64,000 bases of DNA from Blattabacterium cuenoti (GTDB taxonomy: Bacteria; Bacteroidota; Bacteroidia; Flavobacteriales; Blattabacteriaceae): positions 1-64,000 of the forward strand of contig NZ_CP060245.1 in NCBI RefSeq assembly GCF_014252455.1, written 5' to 3'. Position numbers and translations under genes: made by a program. Position 1 is the first letter of the stretch. Every line of letters starts with the position of its first letter. Of this stretch, positions 17,132 to 26,746 are shown in pieces. Below the pieces are notes generated by a model. That model ran no database searches, was not told the origin of the DNA, and saw only the letters and a list, made by a program, of their open reading frames with translations.

Positions 17132-19315
17132 TTGTTAAATTTTATTAAAATTTTATTTTTTTTATATTCTGTGTTTATTTATTCTATAGAAATAGAAAAA
17201 AATAAAAATATAATTCCTTTTCAAAAATTTAATTTTGAACAAAATTGGAATCAAAATAATAGTATTAAGTATCGTTCTAATACACAAGAACATGATATAG
17301 AAAAAGGTAAATCTTATTTAAATGGAAATGTTTTAATAGAATATTTTGATACAAAAATAGAAGCAGATCGTGTAGAATTTAATTGGAAAACTGGAGATAT
17401 ATATGCTATAGAAAAAAAAGGGAATTTAATTATTAAAAAAAATGGAAATATATATTCTACTTCTAGTAAATTTCATATCAATTTATATAATAAAAAATTG
17501 AATATTAAAAATGTTTTTATAAAAGAAAAAGATCATGTAATTATAGCTAATAAAATAAAAAAAGAAGCTGATTATAGTTTCATGAAAAAAATAATCTATA
17601 CATCTGATCCACTTTTTATAAAAAAAAAAGATATATATCCTGATTTTTATTTAAAAATAAAATATTTAAAATTTTTTAATAAAAAAAAATTTATTATTAC
17701 TGGCCCTGTATCATTTTTTTTATATAAAGTTCCAATGCCTATTATTTTTCCATTTATCTATATTCCTATAAAAAATCATAAAAATAATATTTTTTCTTAT
17801 GGAGTAACTTACCCAAAAATAGGTTTTGAAAATAAAAAAATATATGTAAAAAATATAGGTTTTTTTTCTTCTATTTATAATTATTTTAATTTTTTTATAT
17901 CTAATGATATAGATAATAAAAAATGTAAATTAAAAACAGAAATAGAATATCAATTAAAAAATACCAATCATGGAGGATCCATTCATCTTAATCATCAATA
18001 TTTTTTTAATCAAAAAATTAATGATGAATTAAAATGGATTCATAACTATAATAATAATTTTTTATCTTATCAAATTGAATTTCATTCGGATATGAATTCT
18101 TTTAAAAAAATTAATATTTTTAATTTTAATATAAAAAATCAATTATATGATTTTTTTTTATTAGATATGAATACTTTTTTTTTAAAAAAAAATAAAGAAA
18201 TTCAATTAAAAATTCCTAAATTTTATTGTTCTATACAAAAAAAACCTTTTTTAAATTCTAAAAATATTTTTTTTCATCCATTAATTTTAAATTATCAATT
18301 TTTTTTCTATAATCCTAATGATGAATTTTTTTATGAAGTGAAAAAAAATTGTAAAAATAAAATTAATAATTATTTTTCAATGGAAACTTCTTTTCCATTT
18401 TTTACTTATTTAAAAATTGTACCTAAAATTAATTATAAAGGTATTTATCCATTGGATGAATCATTTCATTATTATCAAACAATAGATCAATCTACTAATT
18501 TTATATTTTCTTCTATAATTGGATATTTAAATAAAATTAATTTTTTTTCATTAAAACATCAAATAGATCCTATATTTTCTTTAAATTTTAAAAAAGATTT
18601 TTCTTTTAATAGAAATTTACTTGAAAAAAAAATTAATTTTATAATTAATAATTATTTATCTGTTAAAAAAAATAATAAAAAAATAAAAATATTAAATTTT
18701 TTTCAAATAAATACTTCTTTTTTTATTAAAAAAAATTATTTAAAATGGGAAAAAATATATTTTATAGGAAATACAGATTTTACTAAAAATTTTGGCATTA
18801 ATTATGAAGGATATTTTTCTAAATTTTATTTAGAAAAAATAATTAATCCAATTAATTATAATTTTAATTTTTCACTTTTTTATAATTTAAAAAATGAAAT
18901 AAATTTTTTTAATAAAAAGAATCAATATAAAAAAAAAGGAGAAAATCGTTATGAATATTTTTTATTTGATAAAAATAATTATGCACAATATTCTATTCCA
19001 ATTCATTCAAAATTTGAAATATATTCAAATTATGAGAAATTTTTTAACAAAAAACAATCATTAAATACCTTTTTTAGTTTAAATACTTCAATAAATTTAA
19101 CAAAATATTGGAATATAGAAGTATATACTGATTATGATTTAATAAAACATAAAATAATTTATACTAATTTTCATTTTTATAGAGATTTAAGAAGTTTTCA
19201 AATGAATTTTTATTGGACTCCTATAGGAAAAAATCGTTTTTTTTCTTTTTTTATTGGAATTAAAGATCCAAATTTGAATCAAATTTTTCATTTTTCAAAA
19301 ATGAATCATTATTAA
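17132..19315 (+). CDS. lptD: LPS-assembly protein LptD (outer-membrane OstA family)
   Basis: Outer-membrane barrel that inserts LPS into the outer leaflet. The 727 residues have an N-terminal hydrophobic segment consistent with a signal peptide, and an OstA/LptA-like beta-jellyroll region (about 55-140, GNVLIEYFDTKIEADRVEF). A long Asn/Lys/Phe-rich C-terminal part with many short alternating strands follows, as expected for a barrel. PFIYIPIKNHKNNIFSYG resembles LptD of Flavobacteria. It starts at TTG 17132 and is shorter than free-living homologues of roughly 850-900 residues. ridA follows 8 bp downstream. The family is clear, but fine alignment is not possible by eye. Confidence 0.82.
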   Translation: MLNFIKILFFLYSVFIYSIEIEKNKNIIPFQKFNFEQNWNQNNSIKYRSNTQEHDIEKGKSYLNGNVLIEYFDTKIEADRVEFNWKTGDIYAIEKKGNLIIKKNGNIYSTSSKFHINLYNKKLNIKNVFIKEKDHVIIANKIKKEADYSFMKKIIYTSDPLFIKKKDIYPDFYLKIKYLKFFNKKKFIITGPVSFFLYKVPMPIIFPFIYIPIKNHKNNIFSYGVTYPKIGFENKKIYVKNIGFFSSIYNYFNFFISNDIDNKKCKLKTEIEYQLKNTNHGGSIHLNHQYFFNQKINDELKWIHNYNNNFLSYQIEFHSDMNSFKKINIFNFNIKNQLYDFFLLDMNTFFLKKNKEIQLKIPKFYCSIQKKPFLNSKNIFFHPLILNYQFFFYNPNDEFFYEVKKNCKNKINNYFSMETSFPFFTYLKIVPKINYKGIYPLDESFHYYQTIDQSTNFIFSSIIGYLNKINFFSLKHQIDPIFSLNFKKDFSFNRNLLEKKINFIINNYLSVKKNNKKIKILNFFQINTSFFIKKNYLKWEKIYFIGNTDFTKNFGINYEGYFSKFYLEKIINPINYNFNFSLFYNLKNEINFFNKKNQYKKKGENRYEYFLFDKNNYAQYSIPIHSKFEIYSNYEKFFNKKQSLNTFFSLNTSINLTKYWNIEVYTDYDLIKHKIIYTNFHFYRDLRSFQMNFYWTPIGKNRFFSFFIGIKDPNLNQIFHFSKMNHY

Positions 19316-19323
19316 TTATAAAT

Positions 19324-19713
19324 ATGAATAATATTAAAAAATTATCAATAAAAAAACTTTCTTCTTTTGGTTCATATAGTACATGTGTATGGATAAAAAA
19401 TTTTTTATTCATTTCTGGACAAATTGCTATAGATCCAATAAATGGAAAATTAATTTCTGAAAATATCAAAATAGAAACAGAAAGAGTTATGAAAAATATA
19501 TATATTATTCTTTTAGAAATGGGAATTAATTTTAAAAATGTAATAAAAACTTCTTTATTTATAAAAAATATGGAAGATTATCCTATCATTAATTCTGTTT
19601 ATTCAAAATTTTTTTATAAAAATCATTATCCAGCTAGAGAAACCATACAAGTTAATGGATTACCAAAAAATGCAAATATAGAAATTTCCTTAATTGCATA
19701 TAAAGAAAATTAA
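19324..19713 (+). CDS. ridA: RidA family reactive imine/enamine deaminase
   Basis: RidA proteins hydrolyse reactive enamines and imines released by PLP enzymes. The 129 residues show the family core FISGQIAIDPINGKLI and the substrate-pocket Arg region NHYPARETIQVNGLPKNANIEISLIAY near the C-terminus. It starts at ATG 19324, just after lptD, and an OstA-like gene follows 15 bp later. The placement in an LPS gene string appears to be co-location only. Confidence 0.92.
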   Translation: MNNIKKLSIKKLSSFGSYSTCVWIKNFLFISGQIAIDPINGKLISENIKIETERVMKNIYIILLEMGINFKNVIKTSLFIKNMEDYPIINSVYSKFFYKNHYPARETIQVNGLPKNANIEISLIAYKEN

Positions 19714-19728
19714 TTTTTTTTCAAAAAA

Positions 19729-21408
19729 ATGAATTTAAAATATTATTTTTTATTATTATTTACTTTTTTTTTCTTTCATATAGGATATTCTAATAATAAA
19801 AAAATTATAAAACTTATTCATGCAGATATTATACAAAAAAAAGAACAAGGTAATAATAATTTATTATTTTTAATAGGTAATGTTCATTTAATATATAATA
19901 ATGGATATCATCTTTTTTGTGATAAAGTTATTTATGATAAAATAAATAATCAATTTTATGGATATGGAAATGTTTTATTTACAATAAATCAAAATAAAAT
20001 TTTTTCTCAAAAAATAGAGTATAATCCAAATATAGAAAGTATACAATTTTCAGAAAAAGTTACATTATTTAATAATAATTTAAAATTAAAAGCTCATATT
20101 ATTAATTTTAATTTAAAAAAACAATTATTTCAAGCAATAAAAAATGTAGTAATTTTTTTTAAAAAAATGAAATTATCATTATATACTTCTATTTTAGAAT
20201 ACGATTTTAAATTAAAAAAATTTTTTTTTAAAAAAAAAAACTTAATACAATATAAAAACTTAACGATATATAGTCAAGAAGGATCTTTTTTTCCTAAAAA
20301 AAAAAAAGTTATCTTAAAATATAAGATTAAATTAATCAATAATAATTATATAGTATATACTAACCATATAGAATATTTATTATCTTTAGAAAAGATTAAT
20401 TTTTATAGTCCTACTGTTATAATAAATAATCAACAATTAAATAATTTTTTTTATTTTAAAATAGGTTCATTTTTTCTAAAAAAAAATATTTTTATATCTA
20501 CCAAAAATTGTAGTATTCATTATGATGGAATCGTATTAAAAGGAGAATCTTTCTTTTTTAATAATAAAAAAAAACTTTTTATTTTAAAAAAAATATTTTT
20601 AGAATATTTACCAAATGGATATTTAATAGGAGATTATGGTATTTTAGATTTACATAATGGTTTAATTAATTTGAAAAAAAACATTATGATTAAAAATAAA
20701 AAAAATTCCTTTTTTATTCATTCTGATAATTTACAAATATATTTTAAAAATTATGATCCATTTTTAATAAAAATTTTTCCTATTAAAAGTTTTTTTTTTC
20801 AAAAAAATGTTCAAATTAAAAGTGATTTTTTAATATATAATAAATATAATAATTCTATATCTTTTTTTGGAAATCCTATTTTTTGGATAAATAATCAACA
20901 ATTAACTGGAGAAAAAATTAATATTAATATTAATAAAAATTTCAATTTCAATTCATTAAAAATTATAAAAAAAGCTTTTTATATACAAAAAATAAATTCA
21001 AAAGAATTTAATCAAATACAAGGAGATAGTATGTTAGCTTGTTTTGATAAAAAAAATATTTTCTTTAAAATATTTTTTATAGGGAACGTCCAAAGTATTA
21101 TTTTTCCTTATTATAAACAAAAAAAATTAATTAATAAATCTTTTTGCGAAAAAATATCAATAGATATAAAAGAAAATTTTCAAATAAATAATGTTTTTTT
21201 AGAAAAAGTAAAATCAGAACTTTTTATTCAAAAAACAAATATTATTGATAATAATATCTTTTTTCTTCCAAATTTTTTATGGAAAGAAAAAAATAAACAT
21301 GAAAATCAAAAATATATTTTGTATCAAAAAATAAAAAAATTCAAAATAGAAAATCTTTTAGAACAAAAAGAAATTAAAAATTTAATATCAAACTCAAGTA
21401 AATACTAA
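19729..21408 (+). CDS. OstA/LptA-like periplasmic protein
   Basis: Probably part of the LPS bridge across the periplasm. The 559 residues begin with a signal peptide (about 1-21, LLLFTFFFFHIGYS). Repeated beta-rich OstA segments follow, such as IGNVHLIYNNGYHLFCDKVIYD and GNVLFTINQNKIFSQKIEYN, matching the long flavobacterial OstA-like proteins rather than the short LptA of E. coli. The C-terminal half is low-complexity and less recognisable. It starts at ATG 19729. With lptD nearby and lptB at 26003, an LPS transport path seems kept. Confidence 0.8.
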   Translation: MNLKYYFLLLFTFFFFHIGYSNNKKIIKLIHADIIQKKEQGNNNLLFLIGNVHLIYNNGYHLFCDKVIYDKINNQFYGYGNVLFTINQNKIFSQKIEYNPNIESIQFSEKVTLFNNNLKLKAHIINFNLKKQLFQAIKNVVIFFKKMKLSLYTSILEYDFKLKKFFFKKKNLIQYKNLTIYSQEGSFFPKKKKVILKYKIKLINNNYIVYTNHIEYLLSLEKINFYSPTVIINNQQLNNFFYFKIGSFFLKKNIFISTKNCSIHYDGIVLKGESFFFNNKKKLFILKKIFLEYLPNGYLIGDYGILDLHNGLINLKKNIMIKNKKNSFFIHSDNLQIYFKNYDPFLIKIFPIKSFFFQKNVQIKSDFLIYNKYNNSISFFGNPIFWINNQQLTGEKINININKNFNFNSLKIIKKAFYIQKINSKEFNQIQGDSMLACFDKKNIFFKIFFIGNVQSIIFPYYKQKKLINKSFCEKISIDIKENFQINNVFLEKVKSELFIQKTNIIDNNIFFLPNFLWKEKNKHENQKYILYQKIKKFKIENLLEQKEIKNLISNSSKY

Positions 21409-22262
21409 TACAATAAGCAAAAAATAATTATTATTATGTAATAAATAGAAAAATTTATATTTTATATTTGTATTTTATGTAAATTTATTAAAGAATATAA
21501 AAAAAAAATAAATAAGAAAAATATTTACATAATGGTTGATGGAGAATTGATAATACACAAGTGTAATTGTGTCAATATTTATATATAAAATATCAGAAGA
21601 TAATACTACATTCATTAATTTAATAAATTACTGAGAGACAAAAAATATATAAATAAAAAAAGAGTAAACATTATTTCATATTTTTTTTACTTTCTTTAAT
21701 AAAATTTAATTAACTAAAAGTTTATCTATAATAAAATTGTCTAATCATTCTTTAAAAAAACATTAATGATTTTATATAAAATAAAAAAAGAATTTGATAG
21801 AAGAATTTGCAATAATTATAGTATTATTTCTGAATAATAGAAAAAGATATGTGTAAGGAGGGAAATAATGACAATTAATGGTTTTATGATCGAATTATGA
21901 TTTTTTTTTTATAAAAAAATTCCAGGAGATTTAACTAATCCTGTTTGTATAATGTCAATAGACATTACTGTAATATTATTAATTGATTTATTCTTAATAA
22001 AAATTTATATAAAAAAAAATTATTTATACAAAATAATCAAATATATTCATGATAATAATAGCCCTTTATCATGAAGATAAAACCCAAAAAGTTTTATTTT
22101 TTTTTTCTCAAAAAAAAAGATTAATTTTTTTTAGTTTTTTATAATAAAAAATCATTATGTATTACTCCTCCATTAATTATTACAATAACAGAGATTAAAC
22201 AAAAATGTTCTATTATTTAGAATTTTAAATTAAAAAAATAATTTTTTAAAATTACAATATTA
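21409..22262. other. gene-free 854-bp region with short hairpins
   Basis: No reading frame of useful length and no recognisable protein remnant in either strand. Small hairpins are visible: ACACAA/TTGTGT at about 21553-21570, AATGTC/GACATT at 21951-21966, and TCATGATAA/TTATCATGA at 22047-22074. A T-rich tract follows the last one. At 21855-21870 a perfect AAGGAGG stands 5-6 bp before an ATG that opens only 10 codons (MTINGFMIEL). It may be an eroded gene or may hold a structured RNA. I saw no RNase P or SRP RNA signature. Confidence 0.5.
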
Positions 22263-23005
22263 TTGAGATTTTTTATTGAATTAGCTTATAATGGAAAATA
22301 TTATCATGGATGGCAAATACAAAAAGGAAATAGTTCTTCTGTAGAAGAAAAATTAGAATATTGTTTATCTAAATTATTAAAAACATCTATAAATGTAGTA
22401 GGAGCAGGAAGAACAGATACTGGTGTTCATGCTAAACAAATGTTTGCTCATTTTGATTTTGAACAACAAATTAATAAAAATTTAATACATAAATTAAATA
22501 TTTTTTTACCAAATTCCATTCATGTCTTAAATATTTTTCCCGTTAAAAAACATATTCATGCTCGATTTCATGCAATTAAACGTATTTATAAATATTATTT
22601 AACATGTGAAAAAAATCCATTTTTTCAAGATTTTTCTTGGTTTTGTTATTATCCATTAGATATTAAAAAAATGACTCAAGCTTCTAAATTTTTAACAAAA
22701 TATAAAGATTTTAGTTTTTTTTGTAAAAAAAAAAATAAAACTAATAATAATATATGTACAATATATTATGTCAATTGGTTTAAATATAATAATTATCTTT
22801 GTTTTACTATTGAAGCTAATAGATTTTTAAGATCTATGGTAAGATCTATTATAGGATCATTAATTGATGTAGGGAGAAAAAAATCAGTATCAATCAATTT
22901 ATAAAAATTTTAGAATTTAAAAATAAGGACTATGTTAGTCCAATAGCCCCTTCTTTTGGTTTATTTTTAACAAAAATTATTTATTCAGAAGACATTTTTT
23001 TATGA
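22263..23005 (+). CDS. truA: tRNA pseudouridine(38-40) synthase TruA, one-base frameshift near the 3' end
   Basis: Makes pseudouridine at positions 38-40 of the tRNA anticodon arm. The catalytic Asp lies in GAGRTDTGVHA, and RFLRSMVRSIIGSLIDVG follows. The first frame stops at 22904 with an odd tail. The next frame carries the missing TruA C-terminus: INQFIKILEFKNKDYVSP, then IAPSFGLFLTKIIY. The switch falls in an A7 run (22877-22883); one more A restores DVGRKKISINQF. The restored stop (23003-23005) overlaps the next gene's ATG as ATGA, which strongly supports this reading. The start is TTG 22263, since no ATG is available. Confidence 0.9.
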
Positions 23006-24720
23006 AAAAAAAAAAATCTTCCTTAAAAAAACTTTTAAAAATTAGTTTTCATTATAAATTAATTTTATTTTCTACAATAAGTATTTCTCTATTAATTTCT
23101 TTTATATCAGCTTACCGTCCTAAATTAATACAAAAAGCAATAGATGTTCATATTATTTATAAAGATTTTTTTGGATTAAAAAATATTTTAATATGGATTT
23201 TTTTTCTTCTTTTTTTGGAAAGTATATTTCATTTTTTTTTATTATATTTTTCCAATATTTTAGCTCAAAATGTTATTGAAAAAATAAGAATTTTATTATT
23301 TAATAAATTATTATATTTTAAAACTTCTTTTTTTCATAAAATTCCAATAGGAAAATTAGTCTCTTATTCAGTATCTGATATTGAAACTGTTACTGTTATA
23401 TTTAATGATGGCATATTACTAATATCTGGTGATATTTTAAGAATCATGATGATTATTATTATGATGTATACTGTCCATAAAAAACTCTCTATAATTGTTT
23501 TTTTTACTATTCCTTTTATGTTTTTTATTACTCGTTTTTTTCAAAAAATATTAAAAAAAACTTTTCATGAAGAACGTATACAAACGTCTTTTTTAAATAG
23601 TTTTTTACAAGAAAAAATTATAGGAATGCTTATTATTCAATTATTTCATAAAGAAAAAGAAGAATATTTAAAATTTAAATCTATTAATCAAAAATTGATG
23701 AATGCACATTTTCAAACTATTTTTTATTTTTCTATTTTTTTTCCTATAATTGAATTAATTTCTGCCGCAACCATAAGTATTGTTATATTATATGGTGGAA
23801 TTCATGCTATTGAAAAAGAAAATGTAAAACCAGGGCAAATTATTGCTTTTATTTTTTTTATTTATCTTCTTTTTCGTCCTATTCGTCAGATAGCAGATAG
23901 ATTTAATATTATACAAAAAGGATTAGCTGGAATAGAACGTATTTTTTCTATATTAGATTCGAAAGAAATTATTTTAGATAAAGGAAAAATTAAAATAAAA
24001 AAATTTAAAGGACATCTTATTTTTAATAAAGTTTATTTCTCCTATTTTAATAAAAAAATGGTTTTAAATGGAATTTCATTTGAAATTAATCCTGGGGAAA
24101 AAATAGCTATAGTAGGATCTACAGGCTCTGGTAAATCAACTATTACACATTTAATTTCTAGATTATATGAAATAAAAAAAGGAAATATTTTTATTGATGG
24201 GTATAAAATTCAAGATATTAAATTAAAAAATTTAAGATCTCATATAAGAGTAATAACACAAGATCCTTTTTTATTTAATGATTCTATTATTAACAATATA
24301 ACTTTAGGAGATCCTTCAATTAGTATAGAAAAAATACAAAAGATGGCAAAAAAAATAGGTATTCATAATTTAATTAATTCTTTTCCTCATGGATATCAAT
24401 ATGTAGTAAAAGAAAGAGGTGAAATTTTATCCCTTGGAGAAAAACAATTAATAGCTTTTTTAAGAGTACAAATGCATCCTTATTCTATGTTAATTTTAGA
24501 TGAAGCTACTACTTCTTTAAATAAAAAGTTAGAAAAATTAATTTATCATGCTACAGAGATTTTAACAAAAAATAAAACTTCTATTATTATTACTCATCGT
24601 TTATCTACATTACAAAATGCGGATAAAATATTTGTTATTAAAAATGGAAATATTGTAGAAAAAGGGTTACATCAAGAACTTATTCAATTAAATGGATATT
24701 ATGCAGGTTTATATAAATAA
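23002..24720 (+). CDS. MsbA-like ABC transporter, fused membrane and ATPase domains
   Basis: Half-size ABC exporter that should act as a homodimer in the inner membrane; lipid A or other lipids are likely cargo by family. The 572 residues contain six membrane segments (about 1-310) and an ATPase domain. The ATPase shows Walker A GSTGSGKST (near 373), the Q-loop TQDPFLF, the signature LSLGEKQ instead of LSGGQ, Walker B MLILDEATTSLN, and an H-loop ITHR. It starts at ATG 23002, overlapping the restored truA stop by 4 bp. The truA-exporter order is typical of Flavobacteriia. The substrate is an inference. Confidence 0.9.
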   Translation: MKKKKSSLKKLLKISFHYKLILFSTISISLLISFISAYRPKLIQKAIDVHIIYKDFFGLKNILIWIFFLLFLESIFHFFLLYFSNILAQNVIEKIRILLFNKLLYFKTSFFHKIPIGKLVSYSVSDIETVTVIFNDGILLISGDILRIMMIIIMMYTVHKKLSIIVFFTIPFMFFITRFFQKILKKTFHEERIQTSFLNSFLQEKIIGMLIIQLFHKEKEEYLKFKSINQKLMNAHFQTIFYFSIFFPIIELISAATISIVILYGGIHAIEKENVKPGQIIAFIFFIYLLFRPIRQIADRFNIIQKGLAGIERIFSILDSKEIILDKGKIKIKKFKGHLIFNKVYFSYFNKKMVLNGISFEINPGEKIAIVGSTGSGKSTITHLISRLYEIKKGNIFIDGYKIQDIKLKNLRSHIRVITQDPFLFNDSIINNITLGDPSISIEKIQKMAKKIGIHNLINSFPHGYQYVVKERGEILSLGEKQLIAFLRVQMHPYSMLILDEATTSLNKKLEKLIYHATEILTKNKTSIIITHRLSTLQNADKIFVIKNGNIVEKGLHQELIQLNGYYAGLYK

Positions 24721-24732
24721 AAATCATTAAAA

Positions 24733-25974
24733 TCATTTATCTATTATCGAATTATCTATTTTAAAAAAAGTTTTTTTTAATTGAATTTTTACCCAATTTT
24801 TTATTATTTCTTGTTGTTTCATTTTATTTGCATATTCTTTTAAAATTGAATAATCTTTTTCAAATGAAAAAGGATGACCAGGAATACATTTTAATAATTT
24901 TACAATAAAAAAAACGTTTTTACCATCAATTATTTCTTGATAAGGAATAGATATTTCTCCATTTTTTAAATTATTTAATGCTTTTTTCATTTTTTTTGAT
25001 ATATTTTTTTCATTGAATAAAATATTATTAAAAATAAAAACATCTACTATTTTTGAAGTATAATTTTTCTTTTGTAAAGAAAAATTATTTTTTAATAATT
25101 TTTTTTTTAGATAATATGCAAAATTTTTTATTTTAATTAACTCTTCTTCTGTATATTTATTTTTAATTAAAATATGTTTAATATCTCTTTTATTTTCATT
25201 TATTTTTTCTAAAAAAACTAAATGAAAACCTAAATTTGTTTCAAAAGGATCAGATATTTGTTTTTCTTTTAAAGAAAAAACTATATTTTCAAATTTTTTA
25301 TCTAAAGAATTTTTTTTAATTCCTTTAATAATCCCACCTTTTAATGCAGTATTTAAATCTTCAGAAAATAAAATAGCTTTTGTAGAAAAATCACTACTAG
25401 TATGTATTTCTTTTTTTATTTTTTTTAAAAAATTTAAAATATTTTTTTTATTTTTCAAATTTATTTTTGGATATAATTTTATATAAGAAATATAAATTTG
25501 TTTAGGACTAATAGGTCGTTCTTCCTTTTTTTTATGATTTATAAAATATTTTACCTCTTCAGGAGAAAGATCAATAGTTTCCATTATTTTTTTATAAAAT
25601 TTTTCTATATAATAATTATTTTTAATATCCTCAGTTAATTTTTCTAAAAATTCTTTAAAATATAAATTATTTTTTTTATTTGTATTATTAAATTGATCTT
25701 TAATATTAAAAATTATATTTTCTATTTTTAATTCTAATTCTTTTTTATCTATGTTAGGATCTTTTTTTTCATATAATAATATTAATTTATTAGTTAATAA
25801 ATTTTTTATTGCTTGTTGAAAAGACATATTTTGATGATTATATAAATAAGATTTAACTTCTGAATCTAAAATAATTTCATTATCTATAATTGCAGAAATT
25901 CCTCCTATTCTTTCTAAAGAAAAAGAAAAAGAAAGAAAAAATAATAATATTATTAAATAAAATTTATTAAACAT
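24733..25974 (-). CDS. SurA-like periplasmic peptidyl-prolyl isomerase / outer-membrane protein chaperone
   Basis: Likely helps fold outer-membrane proteins in the periplasm. The 413 residues have a signal peptide (about 1-19), an N-terminal chaperone segment (GGISAIIDNEIILDSEVKSYL), and one clear PpiC/parvulin-type domain (about 175-265, with GGIIKGIKKNSLDKKFENIVFSLK cut short here as GGIIKG and FSLKEKQISDPFET). A second, more diverged one follows (about 265-365). Lysine and phenylalanine content is high. It starts at ATG 25974, only 28 bp from the divergent lptB. Confidence 0.85.
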   Translation of the reverse strand: MFNKFYLIILLFFLSFSFSLERIGGISAIIDNEIILDSEVKSYLYNHQNMSFQQAIKNLLTNKLILLYEKKDPNIDKKELELKIENIIFNIKDQFNNTNKKNNLYFKEFLEKLTEDIKNNYYIEKFYKKIMETIDLSPEEVKYFINHKKKEERPISPKQIYISYIKLYPKINLKNKKNILNFLKKIKKEIHTSSDFSTKAILFSEDLNTALKGGIIKGIKKNSLDKKFENIVFSLKEKQISDPFETNLGFHLVFLEKINENKRDIKHILIKNKYTEEELIKIKNFAYYLKKKLLKNNFSLQKKNYTSKIVDVFIFNNILFNEKNISKKMKKALNNLKNGEISIPYQEIIDGKNVFFIVKLLKCIPGHPFSFEKDYSILKEYANKMKQQEIIKNWVKIQLKKTFFKIDNSIIDK

Positions 25975-26002
25975 AATATTAAATTTAATATAATAATTTT
26001 AA

Positions 26003-26746
26003 ATGACTTTAATTACTCAAAATATATATAAAAAATATAAAAAAAAATATATAATAAAGAATATCTCTATTTTTTTAAAAAAAGGTGAGATAGTAGGTTT
26101 AATTGGGCCTAATGGAGCTGGAAAAACTACATTATTTTATATTATTGTAGGAATTATACGACCAGATACAGGAAAAATTATTGTTAATGAGGAAAATATA
26201 ACAAATTATCCAATTTATAAACGTTCTCAAAAAGGAATTGGATATTTATCACAAGAGCCATCTATATTTAGAAATTTATCTGTAGAAGAAAATATCTTAT
26301 GTATATTAGAAATGAAAAAATATTCTTATAAAGAAAGAAAAAAAAAGACAGAAGAATTACTTGAAGAATTTGGATTACAACATATACGAAAATCTTTAGG
26401 ATATCTTTTATCTGGTGGAGAACGTAGACGGATAGAAATTGCTAGATGTTTATCTATCAATCCTACATTTATACTTTTAGATGAACCTTTTTCTGGAATT
26501 GATCCAATATCTATGGAAGAATTACAAAAAATTATTTTTCTTTTAAAAAAAAAAAATATTGGAATATTAATTACTGATCATAATGTTAAAGAAACATTTA
26601 TGATAACTGATCGTCTTTATTTAATATTTGAAGGAAAAATATTAAAAAATGGAACTTCTAAAGAATTACTACAAGATCCTATAGTAAGGAAAGTTTATTT
26701 AGGAAATCAATTAATGAAAAATTATAAAATAAAAACTACTGAATGA
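26003..26746 (+). CDS. lptB: LPS export ABC transporter ATP-binding protein LptB
   Basis: ATPase that powers LPS extraction from the inner membrane with LptF, LptG and LptC. The 247 residues hold Walker A GPNGAGKTT (near 36), the Q-loop, the signature LSGGERRRIEIARCL, Walker B FILLDEPFSGIDP, and the switch His in ITDHNVKE. The ERRR signature and DHNV are characteristic of LptB. It starts at ATG 26003. Its stop overlaps the thiN start as ATGA. Confidence 0.95.
   Translation: MTLITQNIYKKYKKKYIIKNISIFLKKGEIVGLIGPNGAGKTTLFYIIVGIIRPDTGKIIVNEENITNYPIYKRSQKGIGYLSQEPSIFRNLSVEENILCILEMKKYSYKERKKKTEELLEEFGLQHIRKSLGYLLSGGERRRIEIARCLSINPTFILLDEPFSGIDPISMEELQKIIFLLKKKNIGILITDHNVKETFMITDRLYLIFEGKILKNGTSKELLQDPIVRKVYLGNQLMKNYKIKTTE

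Noticed and set aside
21409-22262. RNase P RNA or SRP RNA in the large gap
   Set aside because: The conserved RNase P motifs (such as GAGGAAAGTCC) and the SRP Alu/domain IV tetraloop pattern were not found.
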